Assembly: GCA_021234155.1 (NCBI GenBank)
Contig: JAJEKV010000031.1
Coordinates: forward strand, 12,131,582 to 12,195,581
DNA from: Isoetes taiwanensis
Taxonomy: Eukaryota; Streptophyta; Lycopodiopsida; Isoetales; Isoetaceae
DNA: 64,000 bases
Reading direction: 5' to 3'
The notes below the pieces were generated by a model. It saw only the letters and a list, made by a program, of their open reading frames with translations. It was not told the DNA's origin and did not search any database. Of the stretch, positions 44,808-57,379 are shown piece by piece. The stretch's first letter is position 1. The number at the start of each line of letters is the position of its first letter. The position numbers and the translations under genes were made by a program.

Positions 44808-47283
44808 AAAATTGAGAGATAAGAGGTCATTTAGTCATGCATTGATAGGAAAACACCTCTAGTCAATGCCCACTACGGTGAGGACGCCATCCTCCACACT
44901 AAGGGCGACGAAAGATGTAGGCATGAGTGATCATCTTATGCATTATAGGGCGCTGTCTCCACGGCCACGATGGAAGAAACATCATCTTCATACGCCGGAG
45001 ATTAGCCTTGCATCTATATAGTTAATTAAGTGTAATTAAATGGGTGGTTCCCTAATAACCAACTTTATAATAAATAAATGCACACTAACGTAGTGTTGGA
45101 TATGCAGGCCAATAGGAGTGTCTAGCGGCAGGAGGGTCACACTACGAAGACTTACAACATATATTTTGTCATGTTGCAAGGAGACCAAATGGACCTTAAG
45201 TTATAAAATTTTGACAACTCTATTAATGATTAAGCGTACAAATTATAAAAGTTTTTTGAATATTAAATGTTAATATGTCAGCTTTAGCGGCCTTATAGAT
45301 ACTGAGATCACAAGCCCTAACAAAGGAACCTAACCATGTATGTCAGGTAGTTAGATTAGATGTTATTCTATATTTCAGTTCTTTGATGATGATGTTCTAT
45401 TCTATGCGCACTCCTGTGTATTGGGAAAGGGGATAGAGACCCTGAAAGGCTTAGTAGTTGATGTACCTAGATAGCCTCATTAATTCCCAATTAATGCGGC
45501 CTGTGCATAAGAGCCCGCCTGGTGGGGCTAGACCGGTGGATAAGGAGGACATGTCCCATTCCAGATTGATCCCTCTAGTGTGTAAAGCCTACCAAGGATT
45601 TTAGCAGGCTAGGCCTAATGGCTTGCCACTGCATGTGGGCAAGGCATGGGCTCAACACCTCTTGGGTGATACGTCACCTTCCATGAGGTTCAAGTCGTAG
45701 ACGGGCAGTGGCCCTGCCGCCTGTGATGGGCATGCGTGCCTCTAGAGGGGGTGATCCCCTTCCTGCCACATCGAGGATGGGGATATGAAATCCAGTAGTA
45801 GCCCCCTTGGCTATGCTCCCGCCGACAGGCTACGGTCCAGCTCCAAGACTCTTCAACCTATTCTGCAAAGTATGCGCATGAGGGGCGGATGGACAGGACT
45901 ACCCAACAGCCATGCTCCATGCTAGCCCAATCTATTGCCATGAATTCTGTCTACCATGACTTCTGGAGCCCCAAGCCGTCAGTCCATACCTTGTGAGTCT
46001 GAGCTTTGGGTAGGATATCCCCTTTGATGATGTTGTTGATATGTTTTACATGTATGCTATGGTGAGCCACCCTTCGTGGTGGAGCTATTTATGTTTGATG
46101 TCATGTGCTCATGTTTATTTACGCTTCCGCAACTACGACGGTCTCGAGGGAAGACGGGACAATGACCCGTCCATTCTTCCTTATCGATTCCTTGCTGAGG
46201 AATTGATGTCAGGCGGGCGGCCTCTGTCAGCTTGGCTGCCTGGGGGATGAACTCCGCCTTTCGATATGATGAGAGCATCGTAGACGAAGTAGGGGACGTC
46301 ACATTCCAACGCCAGCCTCTTGCCCACCATTAAGGGCTTGACGTCAGATAGACGGCCTCATGTTGGCGAAGTATTATTGTCGGCGGAGGGAATCTCCCGT
46401 TTTTATAACGATCGGAGCATCATTATCTGGCGGGGGCATCACAAAGGAGGGGATAACTACCAAGGTATGTCGGGGATCCCCGAGGATGGAATGAAGGTGG
46501 CTGAATCGGGACGATATCAACCACCCTTCAATGACCCTGAAGGTAGGAGGTGGGAGATCAAACCGAATGTAGGATCCCGGAGGCGAGGATCTTTTAGATG
46601 ATTCTGGAGGCTGGGATCTCCATGTACGGACGAGATGCGGCAAAGATTTTGACGGCCCAAATTGCACAAGTTAACCGCGTGTGTTAGGACAGCCAAAGGA
46701 AGCCTCAAAACGTCTTGGACTTGGAAGACAAGGGTGCAACAAAATCCATTTCCACATCTCCTCTGATCTGCACTTGCTGCCTACGTGGCCCATAAATTGT
46801 CTTGGGCTTCTAGAAGGGGGGCTACCCTCCGGACGCCCTCTTGGACAGGCTGCCGGCGAGATGAGCCCAATTTGCGGCTATATCTTGCGGCCAAGGCCTT
46901 AGGCAGCGACCAAATCTGCGTGGCGAGAAAATTTTTTGAAGCGGCATTACATCTCGCTATTTTGTGTGCCGGCTGGTGCAAAAAAGTCCATCATGTGAAT
47001 GCTCCATATGCCAACAGAGTCAGCAGGAGCCTTGCCTTGTGCCTCACCCTCATGCCAACAGAGTCAGGAGCCTTGCCTTGTGCCTCATGGAAACAGACCC
47101 TTGACTGGGGCGCACGTGGTCAGGTCAGGTCGGGTCCAAAGTCACATTTTAGTAGAAACACGTCCTAGCACCAATTACGTGGCCGGTGGGCCCGGCCATC
47201 CGATTGGGTCGGGTCGAGATGGTCAGCTGTGGGTTTGGGAGTACTATGTTGAGAATGTGAGCGAGCAGTCCGGCGAACTCCCA
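44808..47283. other. Gene-free stretch between gypsy remnant and glutaminyl cyclase gene
   Basis: No supported gene. 44808-45100 is probably the element's 3' region. 45430-46700 is GC-richer and has overlapping domain-free frames on both strands. A short tandem duplication (TGCCAACAGAGTCAG followed by GAGCCTTGCCTTGTGCCTCA) occurs at about 47009-47048 and 47052-47087, close to the promoter of the next gene. Confidence 0.5.
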
Positions 47284-50200
47284 ATGGCCAGAAGGTACGT
47301 TGCAGACGTAGGTAGGATGTCTAATAAGTTGAGGCCTCCTCGAACTGGATCTGCAACCTGTTCGATTTGCTATGTCACAATGGCCTCCGCTTTCATCTTG
47401 TTGTTCCTTATCGCTGTGTTCCACCACAGCCCTGTTTTCCAAGCTCTGAATCCTCCAACCGATGCTGTCCCTGTTTATGGTTATAAAATTGTGAACGAAT
47501 ATCCTCACGATCCTGGAGCTTTTGTACAAGTGTGAATTATTCTTAATGTTGTTATCTTGCGTCTTTTATACATGCAAGCAAGGTTTATGTTTTGTTATGG
47601 TTTTGAATCCAGGGACTTGTATATGCTGGGAATGACACCCTGTATGAATCGACAGGTCTATATGGACGTGTAAGTGGCTGCATGGTTATTCAGATTAGTT
47701 GTGGTGCTGCATACCATGATAGGAGTTACAAATACGTCTCAGAATCTTTCAGATACTAGTGGAAAGCATTATTAGAAGCAACGTCAAAGGAAGATATGTG
47801 CATTATTGAGAGGAGTTTCCTTGTCTGAATGCTTTCTCTCTTGTGAAAATGACTTTGTCCAAGCTAAGTCGTTAATTATAAACAATTTGCATTTTGTTCA
47901 GAGGAACATAGGAAAAATGCGCCCTCATATGTTTTACCCGTCGAAAGTTATCTATTCACATTCAGGGCAACCTATCCTGCGAGCTAGGCTTTTTTGACAT
48001 CATTGCAGTATTTGATATGTTTGTTCATTAGGCATCATTGCAGTATTGATATGTTTGTTCATTAGGCATTTGTAAACATTTTAATTGCAAATGGATGTTT
48101 TTATTGCAGTCATCCATTCGTGAAGTGCAACTTCGAAGTGGGAAGGTATATCGTCAAACTAAAAATGTATTTGTCATTCCACATTATATAACTAGAGTGT
48201 CCGCTCCCTTTTTTTCTGGCACCAAACAATCCACATCATAGTACATCATGCTAATGTTTTATGCACTGGATAAGAAGAAACAATATGCATTAATGGCTAT
48301 ACATAAATAAGTCTTTTTTAAGATCTATGGTTCTTCGAAGCCAAAGTATTTTTATGACTTGTATACATAAGGATGATAAATCTCTTATTTGCATGTCTTC
48401 TTGTACCTAGTTATTTGGACTTTTTCTTTACTGAGTTTGTTACATATGTTAGTGCCTTGTTGATAGTTCCTCTTTGTTTCCTGAGGATGATACACTTATA
48501 AATTTACCACATGCTATTTTCAGGTTATGCAGCTTAAAGCACTTGGGAACGAATACTTTGGAGAAGGACTGACACTTTGGGACCAAAGGTATATGCATAA
48601 GCTTTCTTGTTTGGTGTTTTATGGGCTCTTGAAAGCTTGGATGTTCCCAGTTTAGTGGTTGCAAATTTAGCTAGCAGAGCAGGGGGGTAACTTTGACCTG
48701 CGATATAAATTTGCTGTTTTGATCCCTTGCCTTTTATCGTCTTTAGAAGCGTCATGATGTTGGCAGCATTTGCTGCAACGAGTAATGTTGGATTGGTTGA
48801 GATCTTTGTTAGCCTTGACTGCGCAATGACTTAATGTTCTTATTGCTGGCGTGAGCGGTAAAGCGTACATGTTTGCTATCTTTTCTACTGTTGATCCAGC
48901 TTCCGAGTAGCATCAAGTGATGATCTTTCTGTTATGAACATATTAGAGCAGGAAAAACTTGGAGAGGTTAGGTCCTTTAAGAATGCACGTTCTTGCTATG
49001 GTGCTATTCCTGATTGGGGCACCTACATCTTAGTTGTTAGGAATGCCTGTTTCATTTTGTGGTGGAGAGCACAAATAGATTGAGGGAAAATGTGGTTGCC
49101 ACGTGATCAAGAGCGAGCATCTTGTGGAACGGGAAGTAAAGTTCGGGCATTAAGGGCATGAGATAAATCTTGAGAGATTGGTGCCCAATAAGGGTCCACC
49201 CTGTGCTGGTTAGAACCGTGGGTTAGTGTGTAACATATTAGCTACACTTGAATCTGCTTTTGCCCTTCTTCTTCCCGAGTATATTACTATACTGAATCTT
49301 TCTTTGATGCTGGGATAGACTAGTGCAGGTTCTATGGAGGACTTCCAAAGGCTTCTTTTACAACAAAAAGACATTTGTGCCCGTGAGTATTAAATAGTCT
49401 TTATTGATATATAAAATAGAGCTAACATTTTTGAAGTATGATAGATGGGTAGCTTTAAGCACCCAATGAGTGATGGCTGGGGACTAACTTACGATGGAAA
49501 GTATATTATTGGAAGCGACGGGAGTTCATCCTTATATTTTTTGCAGCCTGGCACTTTCTCAGGTGAATGATGGTTTTGATAGCTAGCAAAAATTACCATT
49601 TCATTTGATATCTAAGAGCTACTGTACAGAGGTCAGAAAGTTAACGGTTGCTTATAAGGGAGAAAAGGTAAAATACCTCAATGAACTGGAGTACGTTAAT
49701 GGTGAAATTTGGGCAAATGTATGGCAGGTAAATTCTTATTTCCTCTCTATATTGGGCCAATGCCTCATAGGGTAGCCTTAGTAGAGACTGCACTTGGAAT
49801 TATAGAATGAAAATGATGTTTTTAGAATAGAAATGCTAGGTATGGGGTTTTGAAGTTGTTGGCAATATACATGTGACATTGTTCTCTTTCTTCATTATAT
49901 TTGATTAATCAGGCCAAAAAGGACCAAGCAATGCAATTAACTTCGTGAAGGTTTGAAAATCATAGCATGACCAAAATAGCTGCTTTCTTTACTGCGAATT
50001 GTATTTGGAGTGCTCTGAACTGGCCTTAATAGTTTAGATCGGAAATGCAAGAATAAAGGGAGGCCTTGCAAGCTGGGCGATGCACATTTGTAATTTCTTT
50101 TAAGTTTGGTCCTAACACCAAGTCCTATTGAGATTGACAAAATGGAGGTGCTCACAGATGCATGTGCATTCTAAACAGCATAGCCTATATAGGGATTGCG

Positions 50201-52030
50201 CTCTCTCTCCAGGACCTTATGCTTATTAGCCCAACATTTTTGTAACTTGAAAACTCCTTTTTCAAGCCAGATAGGGGGAAAAGTTTCTTCAATGGGCTGG
50301 CCACGATTTGCTATGCTTGACATTAGATGAACACATGGCATCATATAGAGTGGTTGGATGTTATTAGACAGCAAACAGTCCACTGGAGTGATACAGACAT
50401 AGACATTGTAACATGCAACATGATGAATGGTTTATTCAGTGGTCCAGATGTTTGGATGCAATAGTTTAGGGTTTCATGTCACTGCTGTTAAGAGGATAGG
50501 CTATTAAAGCATAGTTGGCATCCTTCCTTGCTCTGTGCCTGTACATAATGTCTTATGGGGTCCTTACCTGCTATGTGCCTGAATCCCAACTTAATGATTT
50601 TAAGATGCTATTGTCTATGATCAGTGTACTGGCAAGTGGGGGATATTCCTTGTTTTCTCTTTTTATAACTTGAATGCTAGCAAATCAGCCAGTTGTCTTT
50701 GCTTGAAGCAACAATCATTATGGATGACACAAAGGAAAAATAGGCACAAAGGAAAAATGCACATCTCAGGCTGCATCTTCAAAGCATTCAGAAACTGAAA
50801 GCTTGATACAGGCGAATATTTATCTTTATTAAGTTCTGTAATCCATGGTAGCTTTATGTAGTTAATCATTTCTTTCAACCATTTCTTTCGACCTGGACTA
50901 TGATGAGTTTCCAATACGTCATTCCTCCTACCTTCTGTTTAGCAATTATCATCCTTACCTCATTTGTACCAGATTATGACTGGATTATCGTGGTTTTGAG
51001 AAACCATCATGGCTTATTATTATCAAATGTTTATTCAACTAAGTCAAGGAGGAGGAAAAGCTACAACTAGAGTTAGGTGTGATCATTCATTTGAATTGCA
51101 TATTTCTAATTGTAATATGGATTTTGATGACAGACCGAATGTATTGTGCGAGTGTCACCCAAAGATGGCAGAGTTATAGGGTGGATAGTTTTGCATGGCT
51201 TACGGTAAGTTCTTGCCTTGCCTTTACTATTATGTATATGCTAACTGTTTTCATGCACAGGGATAAATTAATTGCAACTTCTGGTAATAAGGTATGGAAA
51301 CTATCTACTGCATAATAAGAGTAGCCATAGTCTTTGATATGTGGTTTCCTTTGCTATATCACATGTTTTCTTTGGCTGTTTCCAGTATTTGGATGTCCTT
51401 AATGGCATTGCTTGGGATGCAGAGAAAAATCGAATATTTGGTGGGTCCTCAAACCTAATTATTACACTTCGATTGTCAAATTCCTTTGTAAAACTAGATA
51501 GCCTAGTTATAAGAAAGTCTCTCCTTGCGCAGTTGTTCCATGACCTTTCTAATCATTTAGACAAATCTAAGCACACAGAATATTAGTGCTTTGTCATGAG
51601 TAGTACCATAATGTACTAGCTATTTGTGTTGCAGTTGGCCTATGTCTGCTATTTATATTCCGTCCGAACCATTTCCCCTTTAATTTTCACTTTTCATTTC
51701 CAAGCTTTGTGGTTAGCTTTGAAACGATAGCTTCTCGGCTCTCCTAGTGCAACTTCAACATAAATGCATCGAAAAATACATGTTTAATGGCAATCATTTT
51801 TTGGATGTTTACTTTTATGTAGCACGAATTCCCAGTGTCAGCATGTGGTGTTAGCGTGGTTGTTTTTCTTTGCAGAAATTGGTTTTATTGATGGTTAAGT
51901 TTTGGTTTGGTTCATGTTTTTAGTCACAGGAAAACTATGGCCAAAGCTTTTTGAGATAGACTTGCAATCAACCAGTCATTCTCCTGCGGATGATTATCAG
52001 ACTATTCAAAAGACTTGTATTCTACCATAA
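47284..52030 (+). CDS. Glutaminyl-peptide cyclotransferase, plant type, 11 exons
   Basis: Exons: 47284-47529, 47613-47669, 48110-48145, 48524-48588, 49319-49382, 49445-49562, 49630-49727, 51134-51204, 51261-51291, 51386-51440, 51924-52030. All borders are GT/AG with consistent phases, giving 315 residues and one stop. A membrane anchor (ASAFILLFLIAVFHH) precedes the beta-propeller core: EYPHDPGAF, GLVYAGNDTLYESTGLYG, GNEYFGEGLTLW, HPMSDGWGL, YIIGSDGSS, LNELEYVNGEIWANVW, DVLNGIAWDAEKNRIFG, and TGKLWPKLFEIDL. The enzyme converts N-terminal glutamine to pyroglutamate on secretory-pathway proteins. The small ninth exon (RDKLIATSGNK) is more diverged than its neighbours. A second in-frame ATG at 47317 would give 304 residues. 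Confidence 0.96.
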
Positions 52031-53903
52031 TATTCTCTATTCAGAATGGTCCAAATTTAAGGTAAGATTTTGTACTTACCTTGTCCCTTTACAATCTGAA
52101 TTCTCTATCCAGATCTTTGAAGTTTATTTTCAATCAAATTTCAGGATGATGGACAAAGGCTCCACTTATAGAGTTTTGATACATGCCTCCATCCCATTCT
52201 TAAATTGGCATGAAGGGCTGACGGCATTCTAACCTTCAATAGCTAAAACCAAAGATGTAAACGATACAGGATAGTGACATGTTCATTCGTAGATATTGAA
52301 ACAAGTCTTTTGAGCATGGACGGAATGAGGTGTATGAACTTTGCCATTGGAGAAATGCACCTTGTGCAATGTTATTTATAATACAATTTAAAGGCAAAAT
52401 TTCACATTGCAAGATGTAAGTTTCCACGAATTTATAGGATCAAACCATGCATGAAAAGATCATATTTTTGTTGCGTCTCTACCTAGGATATAAGTATGGA
52501 TTTTCCACACTAGGATTTAATGGTCTACTAAATCGAAAAGAAGCCTTAATGATATGAGGGTTTCCTTCTCTGGTGCACGGCCACTGCAGATTACAGAGAG
52601 ATACATTTGGAGCTAGAAGGGTAGTAAATGCAAGTTGTCATTGTTGCTTAGAACCATGACTAATATTGCTTGGAATCCATTGCTACATACTGAATAGGCT
52701 ATTTCTATGTTGTTTACTTTAGATCTTTTGCAAACGGGGTTGGTTGCAATGTGTCAACGTTTCCTTTGTTACTAAAACCTATTACCTTCGATCTAGACAT
52801 GGTTGCCTTAGTTATAGGCTCAAATACTAATCCTTCTGTGTTGCACTCATTGGAACCCGAATGTCGCTCGCCGCACCCACTGTGGTTGTTACTTGCTTGC
52901 TGATACAAATCCATGGTGGGCTATTCCTTCAGTTCTTTGTCTGAGTGATGGAACAAAGGTATCATGACTTATGTGTTTGTGTGTTTTGGTATTAGATACA
53001 AGCCATTAGGTACTTGAACCCTTATGCTATTTAATTGGATGCGGCTCTTCAATGTTGCATATTAAGCACATAGGTCTTGGACTCCTCATGAAGTCAATCT
53101 CCAACATCCCAGTTGGTGTGATCCTACCTCCCCAATACGACTCCCCACCGAAAATCCCCTCGGCGACTGCCTAGGATGCGGAGGTGTCATTCTCGCATCC
53201 ATCTTTTAGACCACCTGAAAGTGTGACATGTGTAAGCACATAGCAAACAACATATCAACGTAATATCCCATCCCGAAGGGTGGGTTCATTCATTTAAATA
53301 CATGAAACACACAAGCATCATACATAGAGGCTCTTATCTCGATTTCGACCCAAATGGGGAATCGTTTTTAGGTTCAAGCCTCCAGATAACAACAAACAGA
53401 GTTATGGCAATGGAGTTTGCTTGGTTGGCATAGAACAATAGATAGGGTTCTCCATTCCATCCGCCTCTCTTATGCGTACCTTGCAGATAGGCTGAACCGT
53501 GAAGGGCAATGTTAGTGGGCGAAGGTATGCTCACAAGGAGTATTTGCACAATCACCATTAATTTTTAACTCTCAGCATAACAAAATCATGCGTGAATCAT
53601 CAATTTAATGGAAGTCCATCCATTAAAATTAACCCCCCTTTTAACTCCCACAGCCTAACAAAATTTTATGGGGGAGGCGTGAAGTGAATTAAATTTTAAT
53701 TTTTTTTAAACTTATAGTTTAATTTAACCTCCTAGCGTAAACCCATCCTAAGTTCCGTTAGCACAACACTGGTTTCAATTCGAGACTTTATATTGCAGAA
53801 GTTATTTTTAATCGCTAGCTTTAAAAGTGGAGCATAGAACTTGAAGAAACTAACATATGCCATTCCATTATATATCCCTTTTAAACACAATGCATTAATA
53901 TTC
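52031..53903. other. Intergenic
   Basis: No supported gene. The region contains the presumed 3' untranslated end of the glutaminyl cyclase gene and an AT-rich approach to the recombinase element. A short minus-strand frame at 52714-52914 has no recognisable domain. Confidence 0.5.
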
Positions 53904-56900
53904 CGTAATCACCACTTGCCTGGGATTACTGTATTTTTCTGTATCTATTTTAAGGTGGAATTTCACCTCCACCAAGATCTGCTGGGCCAGATTATTTTTT
54001 TTTCACAGATTTTCAACTCATAATTTTCAACTCAGATTTTCACAGAGAGATTTTCACAGATATTCAACTCAGATTTTCACATACAATTCAACTCAGAATA
54101 CAAATTACATGAAAACTTCCAGAATTCCCATAATTCCAGAATACAAAAAAGATCAGAATTCCAAAGTTCCAAAGTTTATAAAAAGTTTAAACACCAGAAT
54201 TTTTAGATTCAGGAGTTCAGAAATTTCCAATGACCTTTCAATGTTTTTTCATAACTGCAGACATTACATTGAACAACTGATTTGCATCGATGCCAAAATT
54301 AAAAGTGCACCCTGTAAAATTCCCTGAATTATTCATAACTGGCGCATGATACTTTCCTAGAGCTCGTGCACTATCAGGACAAGCAATACTCAATTCTTTA
54401 TAAAACTCATCATCGTACTCATCGTCAACGGATCCACGATGGCGTACCGGCCGCCAGATGTTAAGCGGGAATCTCCGGCAATCCCAATCGACCCTTTCCA
54501 TCGTTGTCGCGAACAACGACCGACCGCTGACCTCACGGGAAACGACCAACGACCCGGCAATCGATCCTGTCGACCCGACAACGATCACCAATCGACCAAC
54601 AACGACAAGCAACGACCGGCAAGAACCGCCGCATTAACTCCCCGACTATCTGGAATATTTTCTTGCTGCACCACGAAATCTGTACTGCGTAATAGTCTTG
54701 AAGTTGATTCTTTTGCAGCAATGTTATTGGACAAATCAACAAGTGGAGCCCTAGAAGCATTGGTAAGTGTGCTTTTGCAAATTTCATCTGGAAATTATAA
54801 AGCATAATATATTAGAAACAGAATATACAAAAAAAATACAGAAATATGAAGTGAGAGAAAATACCAGAAAGAACATTTGCAAACGAACGTGTGCTGCCAT
54901 CTTGATTAATTGGATTCGAAACCAAACCCATGCATGCATCAATCTTCAAATCAAGTGTACGATCGTATCTGCCAGCAAAACCCAGCAATCACATATGTTA
55001 AATAAATAAAAACTATAATTAAACATATTAAAACACTTACTTCTCATATGAATCTCGATTTTTGTGCCCTGTAATAGTCATACCAACCTGGCCGGCACAT
55101 TTGTACAAAAAAGGCGAGACACTAATGATCTGCGACGCTCTTATTACAAATTTGCGTCTCGGGCCCAATGGCGCGCCCATAACTTTCAGCCACTTGGAGA
55201 GATTGTTCACCTAACCGGGCGTAATAAAGATACCAAACACGTAAACAATTAACAAAATATTAGAGAAAAAAAATCAAAGACATAAGTTCTAAGTTAACAC
55301 TTACATTTTCTCTAGGTTTCATAATCGGTTGAAGAAACAGCGCCCTTGGCTTCGAATCCTGCTCCTTTGCAGGTAAATGACGTACGTACTGCTTGTATGT
55401 CACAATAAAATCAAGTTCATGTGTCCAAATCGCTTCTTCGAAATGTCTCTCATCAAATTTTGTGATAGTTGGCTGGTGGTTTTTACTGATTCTCTCCCCA
55501 TATTTTATTATCTCGCCACCATTATCAAAACCTAATGTGATATCAACATCTAACACAGCCTTTAACTCTTTTGCACCCCTGATACCAAACCTTGTCAAGA
55601 TGTAATACGCCAACCGCTTTATACAACCAGTCGAATGCGTGATTTGATGCCAAAATATCTCGTTCTTCAGAAAAGGTTATGGCAGGAGCTTTATTCCTTG
55701 GTCGATCATAATTCCCTTCCTGTCGTGTCTTCCTTATAGCACAGATGAAAGCCTCACGGCTCTGACAAAAGATAGGATCCTCTTGTATATCAAATGGATA
55801 CTCACGTATCCCTGTTTCTGCCTGAACTCTCTCCCTCTCCCTTCTGACTATCCTACCTATACCTCGAAACAAGCAACTTAACCTAACAAAATATAGAACA
55901 TTAAAATATGCTACAGAAAAATGAAAATTAAAAAAAAAAGGAGACACTTACGATGCAGGTGGATATAATTTCCCATTCTTTTTCTTGGCCTACAAAAACA
56001 ATATTATGTTAGAATCTAAATTTCAGAAAAGAATTTAGAAATTAATAAACTAGTAATCTGCAACAGAATAATAAGGTACAGCAAATTACCTGAAGCATAA
56101 AACGTGTTAAAAGCTCGTTCAGCCTCCTCAAGGGAAGTTTTTCAACTGGCACACCAACATCAAAATTAAACGCTTTTCTCCACTCGTCAAATCTACCTCT
56201 TGCCCACTTGTTAGCACTCTTTGAGCGCTCCCGACCACCTGCCAAAGCATCTGCAAGGAGATCTTCATCCAGAGGAATCCAATCATCCTTTGGAGCTTCC
56301 TCATCTTCGGCATCTAATCCATCACCAAGTTCATCCAGAATTTCCTGACGTTCTTCAACATCCATGGGACTGCTAGGAACTTCTATACCAGAATCCTCAT
56401 TGCCCTCTAAGTCTCCACCACACAAATTAAAAGACGGTTCTGCCATATTGAGTAGTAGAAAAACAAGAATCAAATTCCTGAAATTCCAAACCATATTCAA
56501 TATCTTAGAGTGCTGCTACACCTGCATGCAGGATCTTCAATACCCTGCAACACAGAAAAGCCAAGATATATATGTCAAAGACCTTGGTGTAAAACTTCAA
56601 TAAAGATTTGTGTAAAAAATAAGATGCTTACCTTGAAAATTATGTCACAGATTCTTGGGAAGACTATAATCGAACTCTAGAGCGACAGAACAGACTGAAA
56701 CCCTGTCAAAAAGGTTATGGTTAGTAAATAAAACATTAAAGATAGAAAAAAGAAACAAAACAAATGCTGCATTACTTAGCTGCAAGACTCCAGGCGACTG
56801 TAGATGAGAAATCCAGCAAAAGAAGACTGTAGGCAGATGCATGCAGCAAAAAAACTGTTCAAGATTAACAGATGAAGCCTCCAGCGACTCGCACCACTCC

Positions 56901-57343
56901 GCACGAAGAAATCCAGCAAAAGAAGACTGTAGGCAGATGAATGCAGCAAAAATACTGTTCAAGATTGACAGATGAAGCCTCCAGGCGACTCCAGACCACT
57001 CCAGACGAAGAATGCTTCACAAAATCACTCCCAAAATAGTCTCCAAAGCCCTAAAATACCTGCACAGAAACAAAAAAAATGATTACGGCATCAAAACATA
57101 AGAAAAATTAAAAAAAAATCGATAAACATGTGCATTACCATGGGAGCCTTTCACGGACGTTACTCAGTCAAAATGGCGATGGCGTAGGAGATCGCCATCG
57201 GGCCGAAGCTTGAAAAAGAGAGAGAAGTTCGCCGGAGAGAGAAGGAATTTTTCCACGTCGGAAAATTTGTTTTTAAGTGAACTGCCACGTCATCGCCGGA
57301 AATTTTTACAGAAACGTAATCCCGGCAAGTGGTGATTACGTTT
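53904..57343 (-). mobile_element. Crypton-like tyrosine-recombinase element bounded by inverted dyad sites
   Basis: The left site at 53904-53929 reads CGTAATC, then ACCACTTGCC, then TGGGATTAC. The right site at 57312-57343 carries the same asymmetric sequence inverted, with one base fewer in the spacer. At the right site the arms are a perfect 10-bp inverted repeat (AAACGTAATC / GATTACGTTT) around 12 bp. Similarity continues for about 15 bases further inward (TTTCTGTA). The recombinase gene lies wholly between the sites. Similar sequence outside both sites (TTAATATTCC left, TTAATTTCCG right) may be a target duplication but is not exact. Boundaries are an inference; Cryptons usually lack terminal inverted repeats. 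Confidence 0.5.
54238..56446 (-). pseudogene. Crypton/DUF3504-like tyrosine recombinase, multi-exon, frame broken
   Basis: Exon A 56446-56090 begins MAEPSFNLCGG, has an acidic stretch (DELGDGLDAEDEE), then KSANKWARGRFDEWRK and LPLRRLNELLTRFMLQ. Exon B 55989-55952 (KKKNGKLYPPAS) and exon C from 55882 (LSCLFRGIGRIVRRE, ITFSEERDIL) join in phase. After a one-base shift near 55612 come YYILTRFGIRGAKELK and EIIKYGERISKN. The exon at about 55215-55045 ends ITGHKNRDSYEK and continues after an intron with YDRTLD near 54975, giving the G-H-x9-Y box with the candidate nucleophilic tyrosine. The tail has NFTGCTFNFG. The order (SAM-like helix, F-G-x-R-G, SKN, TGHK...Y) is that of DUF3504 recombinases. 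The catalytic-arginine segment near 55150 is frame-disrupted, so this copy is probably inactive. Confidence 0.7.
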
Positions 57344-57345
57344 GT

Positions 57346-57379
57346 TAATTTCCGGCGGTCGGGATTCCGCCGGAAATTA
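57346..57379. repeat. 34-bp dyad with 13-bp arms and 8-bp spacer
   Basis: Left arm TAATTTCCGGCGG (57346-57358), spacer TCGGGATT (57359-57366), right arm CCGCCGGAAATTA (57367-57379); the arms are perfect inverses. The geometry equals that of loxP/FRT-like tyrosine-recombinase sites. It starts three bases beyond the right dyad of the recombinase element. GC-rich CCGGCG words recur at 57293 and nearby. Confidence 0.9.

Noticed and set aside
46041-46708. Open frames resembling a small gene before the glutaminyl cyclase
   Set aside because: Overlap on both strands without domain, splice or promoter evidence.
52714-52914. Minus-strand frame with Ser/Asn-rich peptide
   Set aside because: Short, no domain, no splice context.
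54238-56446. Recombinase gene as a horizontally acquired bacterial integrase
   Set aside because: Introns, the eukaryote-specific DUF3504 arrangement and base composition like its surroundings argue against recent bacterial origin.
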